A stretch of 11,638 bases of DNA from contig CATWQE010000081.1 in assembly GCA_958352855.1 (NCBI GenBank), positions 1 through 11,638 on the forward strand, read 5' to 3'. The notes under the pieces are model-generated. The model was not told the origin of the DNA. It made no database searches and saw only the letters and a list, made by a program, of their open reading frames with translations. This document shows positions 1 through 7,008 of this stretch, one piece after another. The stretch's first letter is position 1; each line of letters opens with the position of its first letter. Origin of the DNA: an uncultured Bacillota bacterium. Its GTDB lineage: Bacteria > Bacillota > Clostridia > Lachnospirales > Lachnospiraceae. A program made the position numbers and the translations under genes.

Positions 1-1018
1 CATTTCCAAATCTGGATACTGCCCGCGGCTGGTCATGATTATCCCAGTACAGGCTGTTCCATGCTTTTCCTTCCAGTTCTGTCTGCCACTTATTCAGAAC
101 TGCTCTTAATTTTTTCAGTTCAAATCTCTTATCTGTCCATTTACCATGCTCACAGTCCACAATTCCCATGTGTTCAAACTGGAATACCATATTCAGCTCA
201 CTGCCATCCAGATTTGCATATTTCTTGGCTTCCTCAATGGTAACGCCTGCTGCCTCACCAACGGTAATCAAATCAAACTTTGACAGGACTTTCTGGTTCA
301 TTTCCCGAAGATATTCATGCACTCTTGGGCCATTGCATACATAGGGGCTGTTGTCTCCATAGAGATTGTCATGTACCACACCGTCCGGATATGCAGGGTC
401 TTTGGAAATCATGCTGATCACATCCATGCGGAAACCATCTACGCCCTTTTCACACCACCAGGTCATCATATCAAAAACTTCTTTTCTCACAGCTTCATTT
501 TCCCAGTTTAAATCCGGCTGTTTTTTGGAAAAGCAGTGGAGATAATACATGTCTGTTTCCTTGTCATATTCCCATGCAGAACCTCCGAAGCAGGCGCCCC
601 AGTTATTGGGCTCTTTTCCGTCTTTAGGGTTCTTCCAAATATAGTAATCGCGATAAGGATTGTCTTTGCTCTTTCTGCTTTCCATAAACCAGTGATGTTC
701 ATCAGACGTATGATTTACCACCAAATCCATAACCAGTTTTAAACCTCTTTTATGCATTTCCGAAAGCATCCGGTCAAAATCTTCCATGGTTCCGAACTCT
801 TTCATAATTGCCTGATAATCAGAAATATCATAGCCATTGTCATCATTTGGGGACTGATATACAGGAGACAGCCAGATAACATCCACTCCCAGCTCTTTCA
901 GATAATCCAGATGTTCTGTGATACCGTTTAAATCCCCGATTCCGTCTCCGTTGCTGTCTGCAAAGCTTCTGGGATAAATTTGATAAATTACACTGTTTTT
1001 CCACCATGTTTTATTCAT
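1..1018 (-). CDS. GH13_31 alpha-glucosidase, oligo-1,6-glucosidase type (C-terminus beyond window)
   Basis: Cytoplasmic retaining alpha-glucosidase expected to release glucose from the non-reducing end of short alpha-glucosides. The first 339 residues are present, about 60% of the usual 550-560. The start WWKNSVIYQIYPRSF is the family's beta-1 region, with no signal peptide. Visible (beta/alpha)8 motifs are DLVVNHTSDEHHW (about 98-110), GFRMDV with nucleophile Asp199, TVGEAAG with acid/base Glu255, and DNHDQPR with Asp329. From memory these fall at the same numbers as in Bacillus cereus oligo-1,6-glucosidase. Val200 next to the nucleophile is the residue linked to alpha-1,6 preference (isomaltase), where maltases carry Ala or Thr. 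The ATG at 1018 is preceded by a GAAGG-type ribosome site. The 120 bases up to the response regulator stop show no convincing terminator, so read-through from that gene is possible. The family is certain; exact substrate is inferred. Confidence 0.93.
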   Translation of the reverse strand, partial: MNKTWWKNSVIYQIYPRSFADSNGDGIGDLNGITEHLDYLKELGVDVIWLSPVYQSPNDDNGYDISDYQAIMKEFGTMEDFDRMLSEMHKRGLKLVMDLVVNHTSDEHHWFMESRKSKDNPYRDYYIWKNPKDGKEPNNWGACFGGSAWEYDKETDMYYLHCFSKKQPDLNWENEAVRKEVFDMMTWWCEKGVDGFRMDVISMISKDPAYPDGVVHDNLYGDNSPYVCNGPRVHEYLREMNQKVLSKFDLITVGEAAGVTIEEAKKYANLDGSELNMVFQFEHMGIVDCEHGKWTDKRFELKKLRAVLNKWQTELEGKAWNSLYWDNHDQPRAVSRFGN

Positions 1019-1046
1019 ATCTCTTACCTTCTCTTTCTTCAGGTGT

Positions 1047-1075
1047 TCTATATCTTTTATATCCCTATCTTAAAG
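1047..1075 (-). promoter_or_regulatory. Weak candidate promoter for the alpha-glucosidase gene
   Basis: A TATAGA box lies at 1047-1052, upstream of the ATG at 1018. The best -35 match (TTTAAG, 3 of 6) sits 16 bases before it. An adjacent TATAAA at about 1056-1061 is an alternative -10. The match is poor and the surroundings are AT-rich, so this may be chance; the gene may instead be read from the response regulator's promoter. Confidence 0.22.
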
Positions 1076-1138
1076 AATCCTGGCTCTCCCTTCTTGCAGT
1101 ATGTTAGGACTTAATTGTACTATATTCACTTTTTTCCT

Positions 1139-1879
1139 TTAGCATTTCTGGTTTCTATATTCATTGGCAGAAATACCTTCTGTCTTTTTAAACACTCTGG
1201 AGAAATGAGCTGCATCTGTAAACCCCACCATTTCTCCCACATCACTGACTCTGTAAGATGGGTCTTTCAATAATTCCTTTGCCCTGTCAATCCGAACCTG
1301 GTTTAAAAGCTCAGAAAAATTTTTCTCCAGATGCCGGTTTAAAAGTTTGCTTAAATGCCACTGGCTTACATACGTTTTTTCTGCCACTTCTGCCAGGGTC
1401 AGTTTTTCTTTATAATGCTCCCGAATATATTCCATGGCATTTTTGACAATAAAGCTTCCTGCGCTTTTATTTTCTGTTTCCTTCTCTTCTCCTTCCAGAT
1501 TCCGCTTCTTTAAATTCTGTATCATAGCCTGGACAGCCTCTTCCAATTCATCTAAATTGGAAGGCTTCAGCAGAAATCTGGTGACTCCCAGGCGGATTGC
1601 CTGCTGTGCGTAGTCAAAATCCCGGTAGCCGGTCAGTACCGCTACCTCCATATCCGGAAATTCCACTTGAAAGGCCGCAACCATAGAAAGCCCGTCCATC
1701 CCCGGCATACAGATATCCGTAAAAATAATGTCCGGTTTCTTCTCCCGTATCAGTTCCAGTCCTTCTTCCCCACCAAGAGCAGTCCCTGCGACCTGGCAGT
1801 GATATTTCTCCCAGGGCAGTACCTGTGACAGCCCCCTGGCAATAATAGGTTCATCATCCACAATCACTACTTTGTACAC
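1139..1879 (-). CDS. AraC-type response regulator (YesN family)
   Basis: DNA-binding response regulator, 246 residues, expected to be phosphorylated by a YesM-type kinase, probably the one at 5260-7008. Residues 1-120 form the receiver domain: acidic pocket Asp8/Asp9, phospho-acceptor Asp55 in FTDICMPGMDG, Thr83 and Lys105 in LLKPS. A charged linker follows. The last 100 residues form a double helix-turn-helix of the AraC/XylS type (LTLAEVAEKTYVSQWHLSKL, then VSDVGEMVGFTDAAHFSRVF). It is short for YesN, having no long middle region. I chose the GTG at 1879 because GGGGAGGG stands 7 bases before it and the domain begins at once (YKVVIVDDEP). An in-frame ATG at 1957 lies inside the terminator hairpin and would add 26 residues unlike the family. 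It is separated from the permease by a terminator and from the kinase by three genes. Confidence 0.92.
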   Translation of the reverse strand: MYKVVIVDDEPIIARGLSQVLPWEKYHCQVAGTALGGEEGLELIREKKPDIIFTDICMPGMDGLSMVAAFQVEFPDMEVAVLTGYRDFDYAQQAIRLGVTRFLLKPSNLDELEEAVQAMIQNLKKRNLEGEEKETENKSAGSFIVKNAMEYIREHYKEKLTLAEVAEKTYVSQWHLSKLLNRHLEKNFSELLNQVRIDRAKELLKDPSYRVSDVGEMVGFTDAAHFSRVFKKTEGISANEYRNQKC

Positions 1880-1895
1880 AATATTACCCTCCCCA
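1879..1895 (-). promoter_or_regulatory. Ribosome binding site fixing a GTG start
   Basis: GGGGAGGG followed by TAATATT and then GTG at 1879. This strong site with a 7-base spacer is what favours the GTG start of the response regulator over the upstream ATG at 1957, which has no good site and lies in a hairpin arm. Confidence 0.8.
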
Positions 1896-1915
1896 TAATA
1901 ATTCTCTGTTGTTTT

Positions 1916-1944
1916 ATTATACGTCACCTTTTCCCAAAAAGGAA
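1916..1944 (-). promoter_or_regulatory. Candidate promoter of the response regulator gene
   Basis: A perfect TATAAT lies at 1916-1921, about 37 bases before the GTG start and just after the U-tract of the terminator. The -35 region is poor: TTCCTT 17 bases upstream matches only the first two positions. It may need an activator or be a weak constitutive promoter. Its position right behind a terminator, with a well-placed ribosome site downstream, supports a separate transcription start. Confidence 0.5.
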
Positions 1945-1985
1945 GTAGCTGTCCCATGAAACGAACTCTTTCATGAGACAGCTAC
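1936..1985 (-). terminator. Rho-independent terminator after the permease operon
   Basis: On the minus strand GTAGCTGTC-T-CATGAAA (starting at 1985) pairs with TTTCATG-G-GACAGCTAC (ending at 1945). This gives a 17-pair stem with a single T-G wobble and a 7-base loop (1962-1968). The stem is followed by TTCCTTTTT (1944-1936). It begins 18 bases after the permease stop at 2004. On the plus strand the wobble becomes a C-A mismatch and no T-run follows, so the element works leftward. The stem is unusually long and only moderately GC-rich. Confidence 0.9.
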
Positions 1986-2003
1986 CTTCTTCTAAAACAG
2001 GAA

Positions 2004-2873
2004 TCAACCTTTTACAGCACCTGCTGTCATTCCTTTTATAATATATTTTTGAAGGAAAATATACACAATAATGACAGGAATTACTACCAGAGAAACCGTA
2101 GACGCCATCAGTCCATAGTTGGTTCCCTCTTTGGATGTGAGCATCTGCATCAATCTGGTAATTGCCCAGTATTTCTTGTTTCTGAGGAAAAACATCTGAG
2201 TAAACAGGTCATTATAGCTCCACAGGAAGGAGAAAATTGCAACAGTGGCAAAGGACGGCTTCGTAAGAGGCACTACCACTTTAAAAAATGTCTGAAAAGC
2301 ATTGCTTCCTTCCATATAAGCTGCCTCTTCCAGTTCAATTGGCAGGCTCTTGATATAGCCTGTAAGCACTACAATGGCAAAAGACAGATTTCCTGCTACC
2401 TGAGGCAGAATCACACTCAGCATGTTCAAAAACCAGGAGTCTGTATTCGTGATTCCCCACGCATTCTGCATACTATATACCGGAATAATCGTAGAAAATA
2501 CAGGAAACATCATACCTGCCACCACCAGTGACATTAAAATCCCTCTAAGCCTGAAATTATACCGTACCAGGGCAAAGGATGCCATTCCAGCCAAAAGAAT
2601 CACAATGGCTGCCACAGAAGCTGAGATTACAAGACTATTCCGGTAAGCTGAGAAAATTCCCAGACGGTCAAACGCCATTTCATAATTAGCAGTTGTAAAC
2701 ATCTCTCCCACCGGAAGCGCAAAGGAGTCTACCATAATCTTATCTTTTACTTTAAAAGAATTCAGAACCACCCAGAGAATCGGATAAATCGTTGTCAGAG
2801 CCCATATGGACAAAACCACATAAATCAATGAGGTTCCCAAGGAAAGTTTCCGTTTTTTCTTTCTTTTCTGCAT
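2004..2873 (-). CDS. Sugar ABC transporter permease, MalG/CUT1 type
   Basis: Second inner-membrane permease of a CUT1 carbohydrate importer, 289 residues, the usual length. It has a basic N-terminus (MQKRKKKRK), a first membrane helix at about 12-37, a periplasmic-side loop and five further helices. The EAA loop that contacts the ATPase is LEEAAYMEGSNAFQTFF, at about 181-197, followed by VPLTKP. The C-terminus QKYIIKGMTAGAVKG is the hallmark ending of MalG-like subunits. An AGGAG/GAGG ribosome site precedes the ATG, 16 bases after the first permease's stop, so the two are co-translated. A terminator follows directly. The substrate cannot be read from the permease. Confidence 0.95.
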   Translation of the reverse strand: MQKRKKKRKLSLGTSLIYVVLSIWALTTIYPILWVVLNSFKVKDKIMVDSFALPVGEMFTTANYEMAFDRLGIFSAYRNSLVISASVAAIVILLAGMASFALVRYNFRLRGILMSLVVAGMMFPVFSTIIPVYSMQNAWGITNTDSWFLNMLSVILPQVAGNLSFAIVVLTGYIKSLPIELEEAAYMEGSNAFQTFFKVVVPLTKPSFATVAIFSFLWSYNDLFTQMFFLRNKKYWAITRLMQMLTSKEGTNYGLMASTVSLVVIPVIIVYIFLQKYIIKGMTAGAVKG

Positions 2874-2889
2874 ATCCTCTTCTCCTTTC

Positions 2890-3777
2890 TTAATAATCTG
2901 CTTCTTTAAAGACCTTGTTTACCACTTTTGAAGTTACAATCCCAAGGACAACAATCACAACAGCAATGGCGGAACCGTAATCCACATTTTTAGTTTCCAT
3001 GGTGTGATAATACATGTAGGTTCCTGTAAGGAATGTGGATTTCTGTGGCATTCCTTTTGGAAACATAACCCAGGGAAGGTCAAATACCTTCAAAGCTCCT
3101 GTTACTGCCAGTACCACACAGGTGCAAATCACATTTCTAAGAAGGGGAAGTGTAATAAACCGGACTCTCTGCCAGCGGGTAGCTCCGTCAATGGATGCTA
3201 CCTCGTATAAATCCTGGGAAATATTATTTAGCCCTGTAATTAAGATTACAAAATAAAACCCTACATACTGCCACATAACCGGTATCATCATTGTCACAAG
3301 CGCCACGCCTTTTGCTTTCCAGTCAAATAGCTCCTTGCTTCCCATTAGTTCCAGAAACTGATTCATCATCCCTTTATCATAGAGAAAAATCAAATTAAAT
3401 AACAATCCAAGCGCTGTAGCGGAAATAACAATCGGAAAGAAGTATACTGTACGGAAAAATTTTCCTCCTCTTGGAATATTGTCCACTAAAATAGCCAGGA
3501 CAATAGCGATTCCCACCTGACCAATAATGGTAACTGCCATCATAATCAGGGTGTTTACCATCGCTGTTCTCATTACCTCATCATGAAATAATTCCACATA
3601 GTTCAGATACCATGGGTCATTCCATCCCTTTGCTGCTGTTCCCAACTGTCTGATTTTCATAAAGCTGTTTATAATATTCTGAAAAAATGGATAGTAGAGA
3701 TAAACAATCATAAACAGAAAAGCAGGCAGCAGAAAAATCAGCAGCGGTTTTTTATTTTTATAAATATTCGCACCCAT
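2890..3777 (-). CDS. Sugar ABC transporter permease, MalF/CUT1 type
   Basis: First inner-membrane permease of the importer, 295 residues. The N-terminus KKPLLIFLLPAFLFMIVYLY is the typical first helix (about 10-29), followed by the FFQNIINSF segment common to this family. Further helices lie at about 71-96, 107-133, 158-182, 214-231 and 267-287. The EAA loop is YEVASIDGATRWQRVRFITL at 191-210, followed by PLL. Together with the MalG-type partner it forms the channel. Its ATG lies 12 bases after the binding-protein stop, with AAGGTGA as ribosome site. It lacks the extra N-terminal helices of enteric MalF, as expected for Gram-positive members. Confidence 0.95.
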   Translation of the reverse strand: MGANIYKNKKPLLIFLLPAFLFMIVYLYYPFFQNIINSFMKIRQLGTAAKGWNDPWYLNYVELFHDEVMRTAMVNTLIMMAVTIIGQVGIAIVLAILVDNIPRGGKFFRTVYFFPIVISATALGLLFNLIFLYDKGMMNQFLELMGSKELFDWKAKGVALVTMMIPVMWQYVGFYFVILITGLNNISQDLYEVASIDGATRWQRVRFITLPLLRNVICTCVVLAVTGALKVFDLPWVMFPKGMPQKSTFLTGTYMYYHTMETKNVDYGSAIAVVIVVLGIVTSKVVNKVFKEADY

Positions 3778-3789
3778 TTTTTCACCTTT

Positions 3790-5151
3790 TTATTCTACGG
3801 ATTCTGCATAAATTTCAAATCCCTCTGCTACAGCATCTTCTGCTGAAACATTTCCGGTTACAATGTCTGGCATTCCGTCAAAGGTAGGTACACGACATTC
3901 ACCCTGGAAATTATCCTGTACTGCCGGTGTATAACCTGTTACCTTTGCGCCAAACTCAATGGCCTTTACCTGAAGGCTGTTTAAGGCTGATTCATCCACA
4001 GTTGGCGCGTTTTTCAATGGGCTTGCAGAATGCTGTGCAAACTGTACAATCATATCATCACTGGTCATAAAGTTTACAAAATCAACTGCAGCCTCTCTCT
4101 TTTCAGGGTCTTCCCATGCCTTTGCAGTAATGTAATATCCCATGGAAAATCCACCTACTAAATCTGTTGCTTTTCTGGAATCCTTGGCCGGAACAAACGT
4201 CACATCAAATTTATCCAGAGCCTCTTCATCCAGGGTAGCCGGATCTTCCGGGTCAGACTGGCATGCGCCTGCAATACCTCCCACCTTCCAGGAGCCATCC
4301 AGCAGAAATGCCGCCTTGTCCTGTACAAATAGCTGGAAGGTTTCGTCATCTGTGGCAGACAATGTATTCTCCGGGAAGCATCCTGCTTCATACATAGCTT
4401 TTACATCGTTCATACCATCCACCCACGCGCTGGCTTCCTCCATGGATTCCGGAACCTGATCGTGTTTTGTTAAATCCTTTTCATTGTTAAAAATAGAATA
4501 TTCCCACCAGTAATGTGGAATGTTTCCAAGGGCTGCCGCTACAGGCGCATAGCCTTTTTCTTTAATCTTTCCACAGTCTTCCATAAACTGATCCCAGGTA
4601 TAATCTTCCCCTGGCATTTCTACGCCGCAATCTTCCAGAACCTTGGTATTCACAAACATGGCTTCCCAGTATCCGTTTGTTGGAACTGCATACTGTTTTC
4701 CATCTACCAGAGATGCCGGCAATTTCTCATCACTCATATTAGATGCGTATTCTGGATACTCCTTGCGGATATCTTCAATGGAAACCACCTTTCCGGCTTC
4801 AATAAATGCATTTGCATCTGCTCCTGTAAAGAAAAACAGAACATCTGGCTCTGCGTCCATTTCAAAATCAGAAATTACCGTTGTTTTAAACGTTTCATCT
4901 GAGGTTGCTGAATTATCATTGACTGTGTTGCCGCTGGCCTCCTCCCATGCTGCAATTCCGTCCTGATAGTTCTGTGCATTGCTGTCTTCACCGGCAAAGG
5001 TAGTCACAACATCCAGTTCTACCGGCTCACTGCCTTTTTCTGTGTTTTCCGTTTTTGCTGCTGTCTCTGCTTTCTTTTCTTCTCCGCATCCTGCCAGCAT
5101 AGTTCCTGCCATAACTCCGCTCAAAAGTACAGCTACTAATCTTTTTCTCAT
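3790..5151 (-). CDS. Extracellular sugar-binding lipoprotein of the ABC importer
   Basis: CUT1-family solute-binding protein (COG1653 type), 453 residues. The signal peptide MRKRLVAVLLSGVMAGTMLA ends in the lipobox LAGC, so Cys22 would be lipid-anchored to the outer face of the membrane. A short acidic, Lys/Thr-rich linker follows (about 24-45), then the two-lobe fold starting at VELDVVTTFAGEDS. Trp and Tyr residues such as those in PHYWWEY and the acidic patches are the usual sugar-stacking sites. The start at 5151 is preceded by GGGAGGTAAG at good spacing; an in-frame ATG at 5172 lies upstream of that ribosome site and would spoil the signal peptide. It is the first gene of the transporter unit, with its own promoter. 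The bound sugar is unknown. Confidence 0.94.
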   Translation of the reverse strand: MRKRLVAVLLSGVMAGTMLAGCGEEKKAETAAKTENTEKGSEPVELDVVTTFAGEDSNAQNYQDGIAAWEEASGNTVNDNSATSDETFKTTVISDFEMDAEPDVLFFFTGADANAFIEAGKVVSIEDIRKEYPEYASNMSDEKLPASLVDGKQYAVPTNGYWEAMFVNTKVLEDCGVEMPGEDYTWDQFMEDCGKIKEKGYAPVAAALGNIPHYWWEYSIFNNEKDLTKHDQVPESMEEASAWVDGMNDVKAMYEAGCFPENTLSATDDETFQLFVQDKAAFLLDGSWKVGGIAGACQSDPEDPATLDEEALDKFDVTFVPAKDSRKATDLVGGFSMGYYITAKAWEDPEKREAAVDFVNFMTSDDMIVQFAQHSASPLKNAPTVDESALNSLQVKAIEFGAKVTGYTPAVQDNFQGECRVPTFDGMPDIVTGNVSAEDAVAEGFEIYAESVE

Positions 5152-5204
5152 ATACCTTACCTCCCGATACATTTTATTTTTGTCATCTCTGACCTTGTAC
5201 CTAT

Positions 5205-5233
5205 ATCATACGCCTCCATCTCGTTATTTTGAA
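5205..5233 (-). promoter_or_regulatory. Candidate promoter of the transporter unit
   Basis: TTCAAA (5228-5233, 4 of 6 to TTGACA), a 17-base spacer and TATGAT (5205-5210, 5 of 6 to TATAAT) lie in the 108-base gap between the kinase stop and the binding-protein start. The predicted transcription start is near 5198, leaving a leader of about 45 bases with the GGGAGG ribosome site. Six-base arms TATATC and GATATA flank it on either side (5236-5241 and 5202-5207). This is the most likely target of the two-component system, by analogy with YesMN-type loci. Confidence 0.6.
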
Positions 5234-5259
5234 TAGATATACCTGTTGTTTCTTGCTTA

Positions 5260-7008
5260 TTATTGTTCTTTTTTACCAACAAAAATAGTCAATCTGGAAC
5301 AAATTTGGTCATCTTCTTTTTGAAACACCTGGAGTCCGCTTCCATTTCCATACATAATAGCCAATCTCTGATTCACATTTGCAATCCCAAGATTCCCAAA
5401 GGATTCTCTGCTGGTATCATAATCAGGATTCAAAAGCTGCCTGATTTTCTCTTTTTCCTCCTCTGTCAGTACACCGCTGTTTAAAATATCCAGATATAGA
5501 TACTCTCCCTGAATCTGGCTTCGCATTACAACCAGACCTTCTTTGTAGGGAATTACACCATGCTCAATAGCATTTTCGATTACTGGCTGCAAAATCAGGC
5601 GGGGAATTCTGAAATCCATGGCTTCTTCCTGAATCTCCACAGAAACCTTTAACCTGCTTCCAAGCCGCTCTCCCATAATATGTAAATAGGCTTCCACATA
5701 AGTCATTTCTTCCCGAAGGGTTACTTTGGGACAGCTCTTTCTGTCCATGGCTGCATTCATGAGCACAGACAGCGCCTCTATCATTTTAGAAACTTTTACA
5801 TTTCCCTCAAGCCTTGCCTCCCAGTTTATGATTTCCAGGGTATTATTCATAAAATGGGGATTAATATGGGCCTGCAGCGCCTTGATTCTGGCATCCCGAA
5901 GAGCAAGCTCTTCCTGATACAGATGCTCAAACTGGTATTTCAGTTTCTCAGACATGGCATTAAAGGAATCCGTAAGATACTGAAATTCCTGATTATCTGC
6001 TTCTTTTGTAATCTGAAACCCTAAATTTCCTTCTTGAATTTCATGGGCGCCTGCCAGAAGTTCTTTCATAGGGTTTAAAATATGACGCTTCACTAAATAC
6101 AACAGGGTATATAGAAGAGGTATCAGCACTGCAAGCAGTAAAGCCAGAACAACCAGATAGCTATAAATGGAATCAAAAATCAGCCCTTTGGGAATCTTGC
6201 TCACTACGGATAAGGTATATCCTTTTGTTCTTGGTTCTGCTGTTACCCACAGTTTTCCGTCTCTCCAGGTATTTCCCTTCTCCGTATTTTCCAGCTTTGG
6301 CATCTCCTCTGTGCCTTCCACCTGTTTTTCTGTGATATGTAACACACAATCATTTATTTTAATATCCGTCTCATACTCTCTTGCAAACCGCATGAGACCA
6401 TCAAAGCATTTATTCACATTCAGCCGCATAACCAGGGTTCCCATACTCTGATAATCCCTGCTGACAATATTTCGTACCATATACAGCCGCCCATCCTGAT
6501 TTACAAAGGCTATCTTTGTATCAATTTTCCTGGCATATGCAGCAACTGTCTCATGGTCCTTTTCCCAGTAAGTCTCAATTTTTCCATAAGAGCCTCCTGC
6601 TGAGGAATTATAAATAGAAGCGCTGATATGTTCTTCGTCCCTGGTATCCCAGAACATAACGCACTGAAATTCTGTCTTTTTCTTATATTTTCTGGTAAGA
6701 TACAGATTCATATCATTTTGAGTCTGATAGTCCCCGGACTGATTCTTTCTTTCCAGCAGTTCTCTTAGGATGCCATCTTCTGTAGCTTCTCTGGATAATT
6801 CCACTGCCCGGTCAAGGGTTGCGGCTGCGCTCTCTGCATTGGCTTCCACCTGCTGAACAGCTCCCCTTACTCTTTGCTGAACCTGATCTGAAAAGAGATA
6901 ATAGCTTGCCATTCCCAGAATCATTAAAAACGGAAACATCCAGTAGACCGCTGCTACGCGCAGTACGGTCCACTGGAATGATTTTTTCTTTTTTTCATTC
7001 TTTTTCAT
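5260..7008 (-). CDS. Membrane sensor histidine kinase (YesM/LytS-like family)
   Basis: Sensor kinase of 582 residues with a lysine-rich N-terminus, membrane helix 1 at about 16-38, an extracytoplasmic sensor domain of about 240 residues, and membrane helix 2 at about 281-306. A HAMP linker (about 307-358, LNPMKELLAGAHEIQEGNLG) leads to the His_kinase core with phospho-acceptor His385 in AHINPHFMNNTLE. The ATP domain has N-box PVIENAIEHG (475-484) and glycine box FGNLGIANVNQRL (537-549). The usual DxGxG box reads NSGVL (510-514), a departure seen in this subgroup. I chose the ATG at 7008 because TGGAG lies before it and the longer frame would run 52 codons into the mutase with unlikely sequence. 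It overlaps the mutase stop by 14 bases, so translation is likely coupled. Its presumed partner is the response regulator at 1139-1879. Confidence 0.94.
   Translation of the reverse strand: MKKNEKKKKSFQWTVLRVAAVYWMFPFLMILGMASYYLFSDQVQQRVRGAVQQVEANAESAAATLDRAVELSREATEDGILRELLERKNQSGDYQTQNDMNLYLTRKYKKKTEFQCVMFWDTRDEEHISASIYNSSAGGSYGKIETYWEKDHETVAAYARKIDTKIAFVNQDGRLYMVRNIVSRDYQSMGTLVMRLNVNKCFDGLMRFAREYETDIKINDCVLHITEKQVEGTEEMPKLENTEKGNTWRDGKLWVTAEPRTKGYTLSVVSKIPKGLIFDSIYSYLVVLALLLAVLIPLLYTLLYLVKRHILNPMKELLAGAHEIQEGNLGFQITKEADNQEFQYLTDSFNAMSEKLKYQFEHLYQEELALRDARIKALQAHINPHFMNNTLEIINWEARLEGNVKVSKMIEALSVLMNAAMDRKSCPKVTLREEMTYVEAYLHIMGERLGSRLKVSVEIQEEAMDFRIPRLILQPVIENAIEHGVIPYKEGLVVMRSQIQGEYLYLDILNSGVLTEEEKEKIRQLLNPDYDTSRESFGNLGIANVNQRLAIMYGNGSGLQVFQKEDDQICSRLTIFVGKKEQ

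Noticed and set aside
1071..1103. Possible hairpin AAGAA...TTCTT between response regulator and glucosidase
   Set aside because: Only five AT-rich pairs with a 13-base loop and no T-run; not a credible terminator.
1880..1957. 26-codon N-terminal extension of the response regulator from an ATG
   Set aside because: That ATG is in the terminator hairpin and upstream of the promoter; the GTG at 1879 has a strong ribosome site and starts the receiver domain.
2049..2531. 160-codon open frame on the plus strand
   Set aside because: It lies wholly opposite the MalG-type permease, has no ribosome site and its translation is low-complexity, rich in His, Asn and Arg; a shadow frame.
5204..5219. cre-like match between the -35 and -10 of the transporter promoter (minus strand)
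   Set aside because: It has two mismatches at fixed positions and lacks the two-fold symmetry of real cre sites, so is no better than chance.
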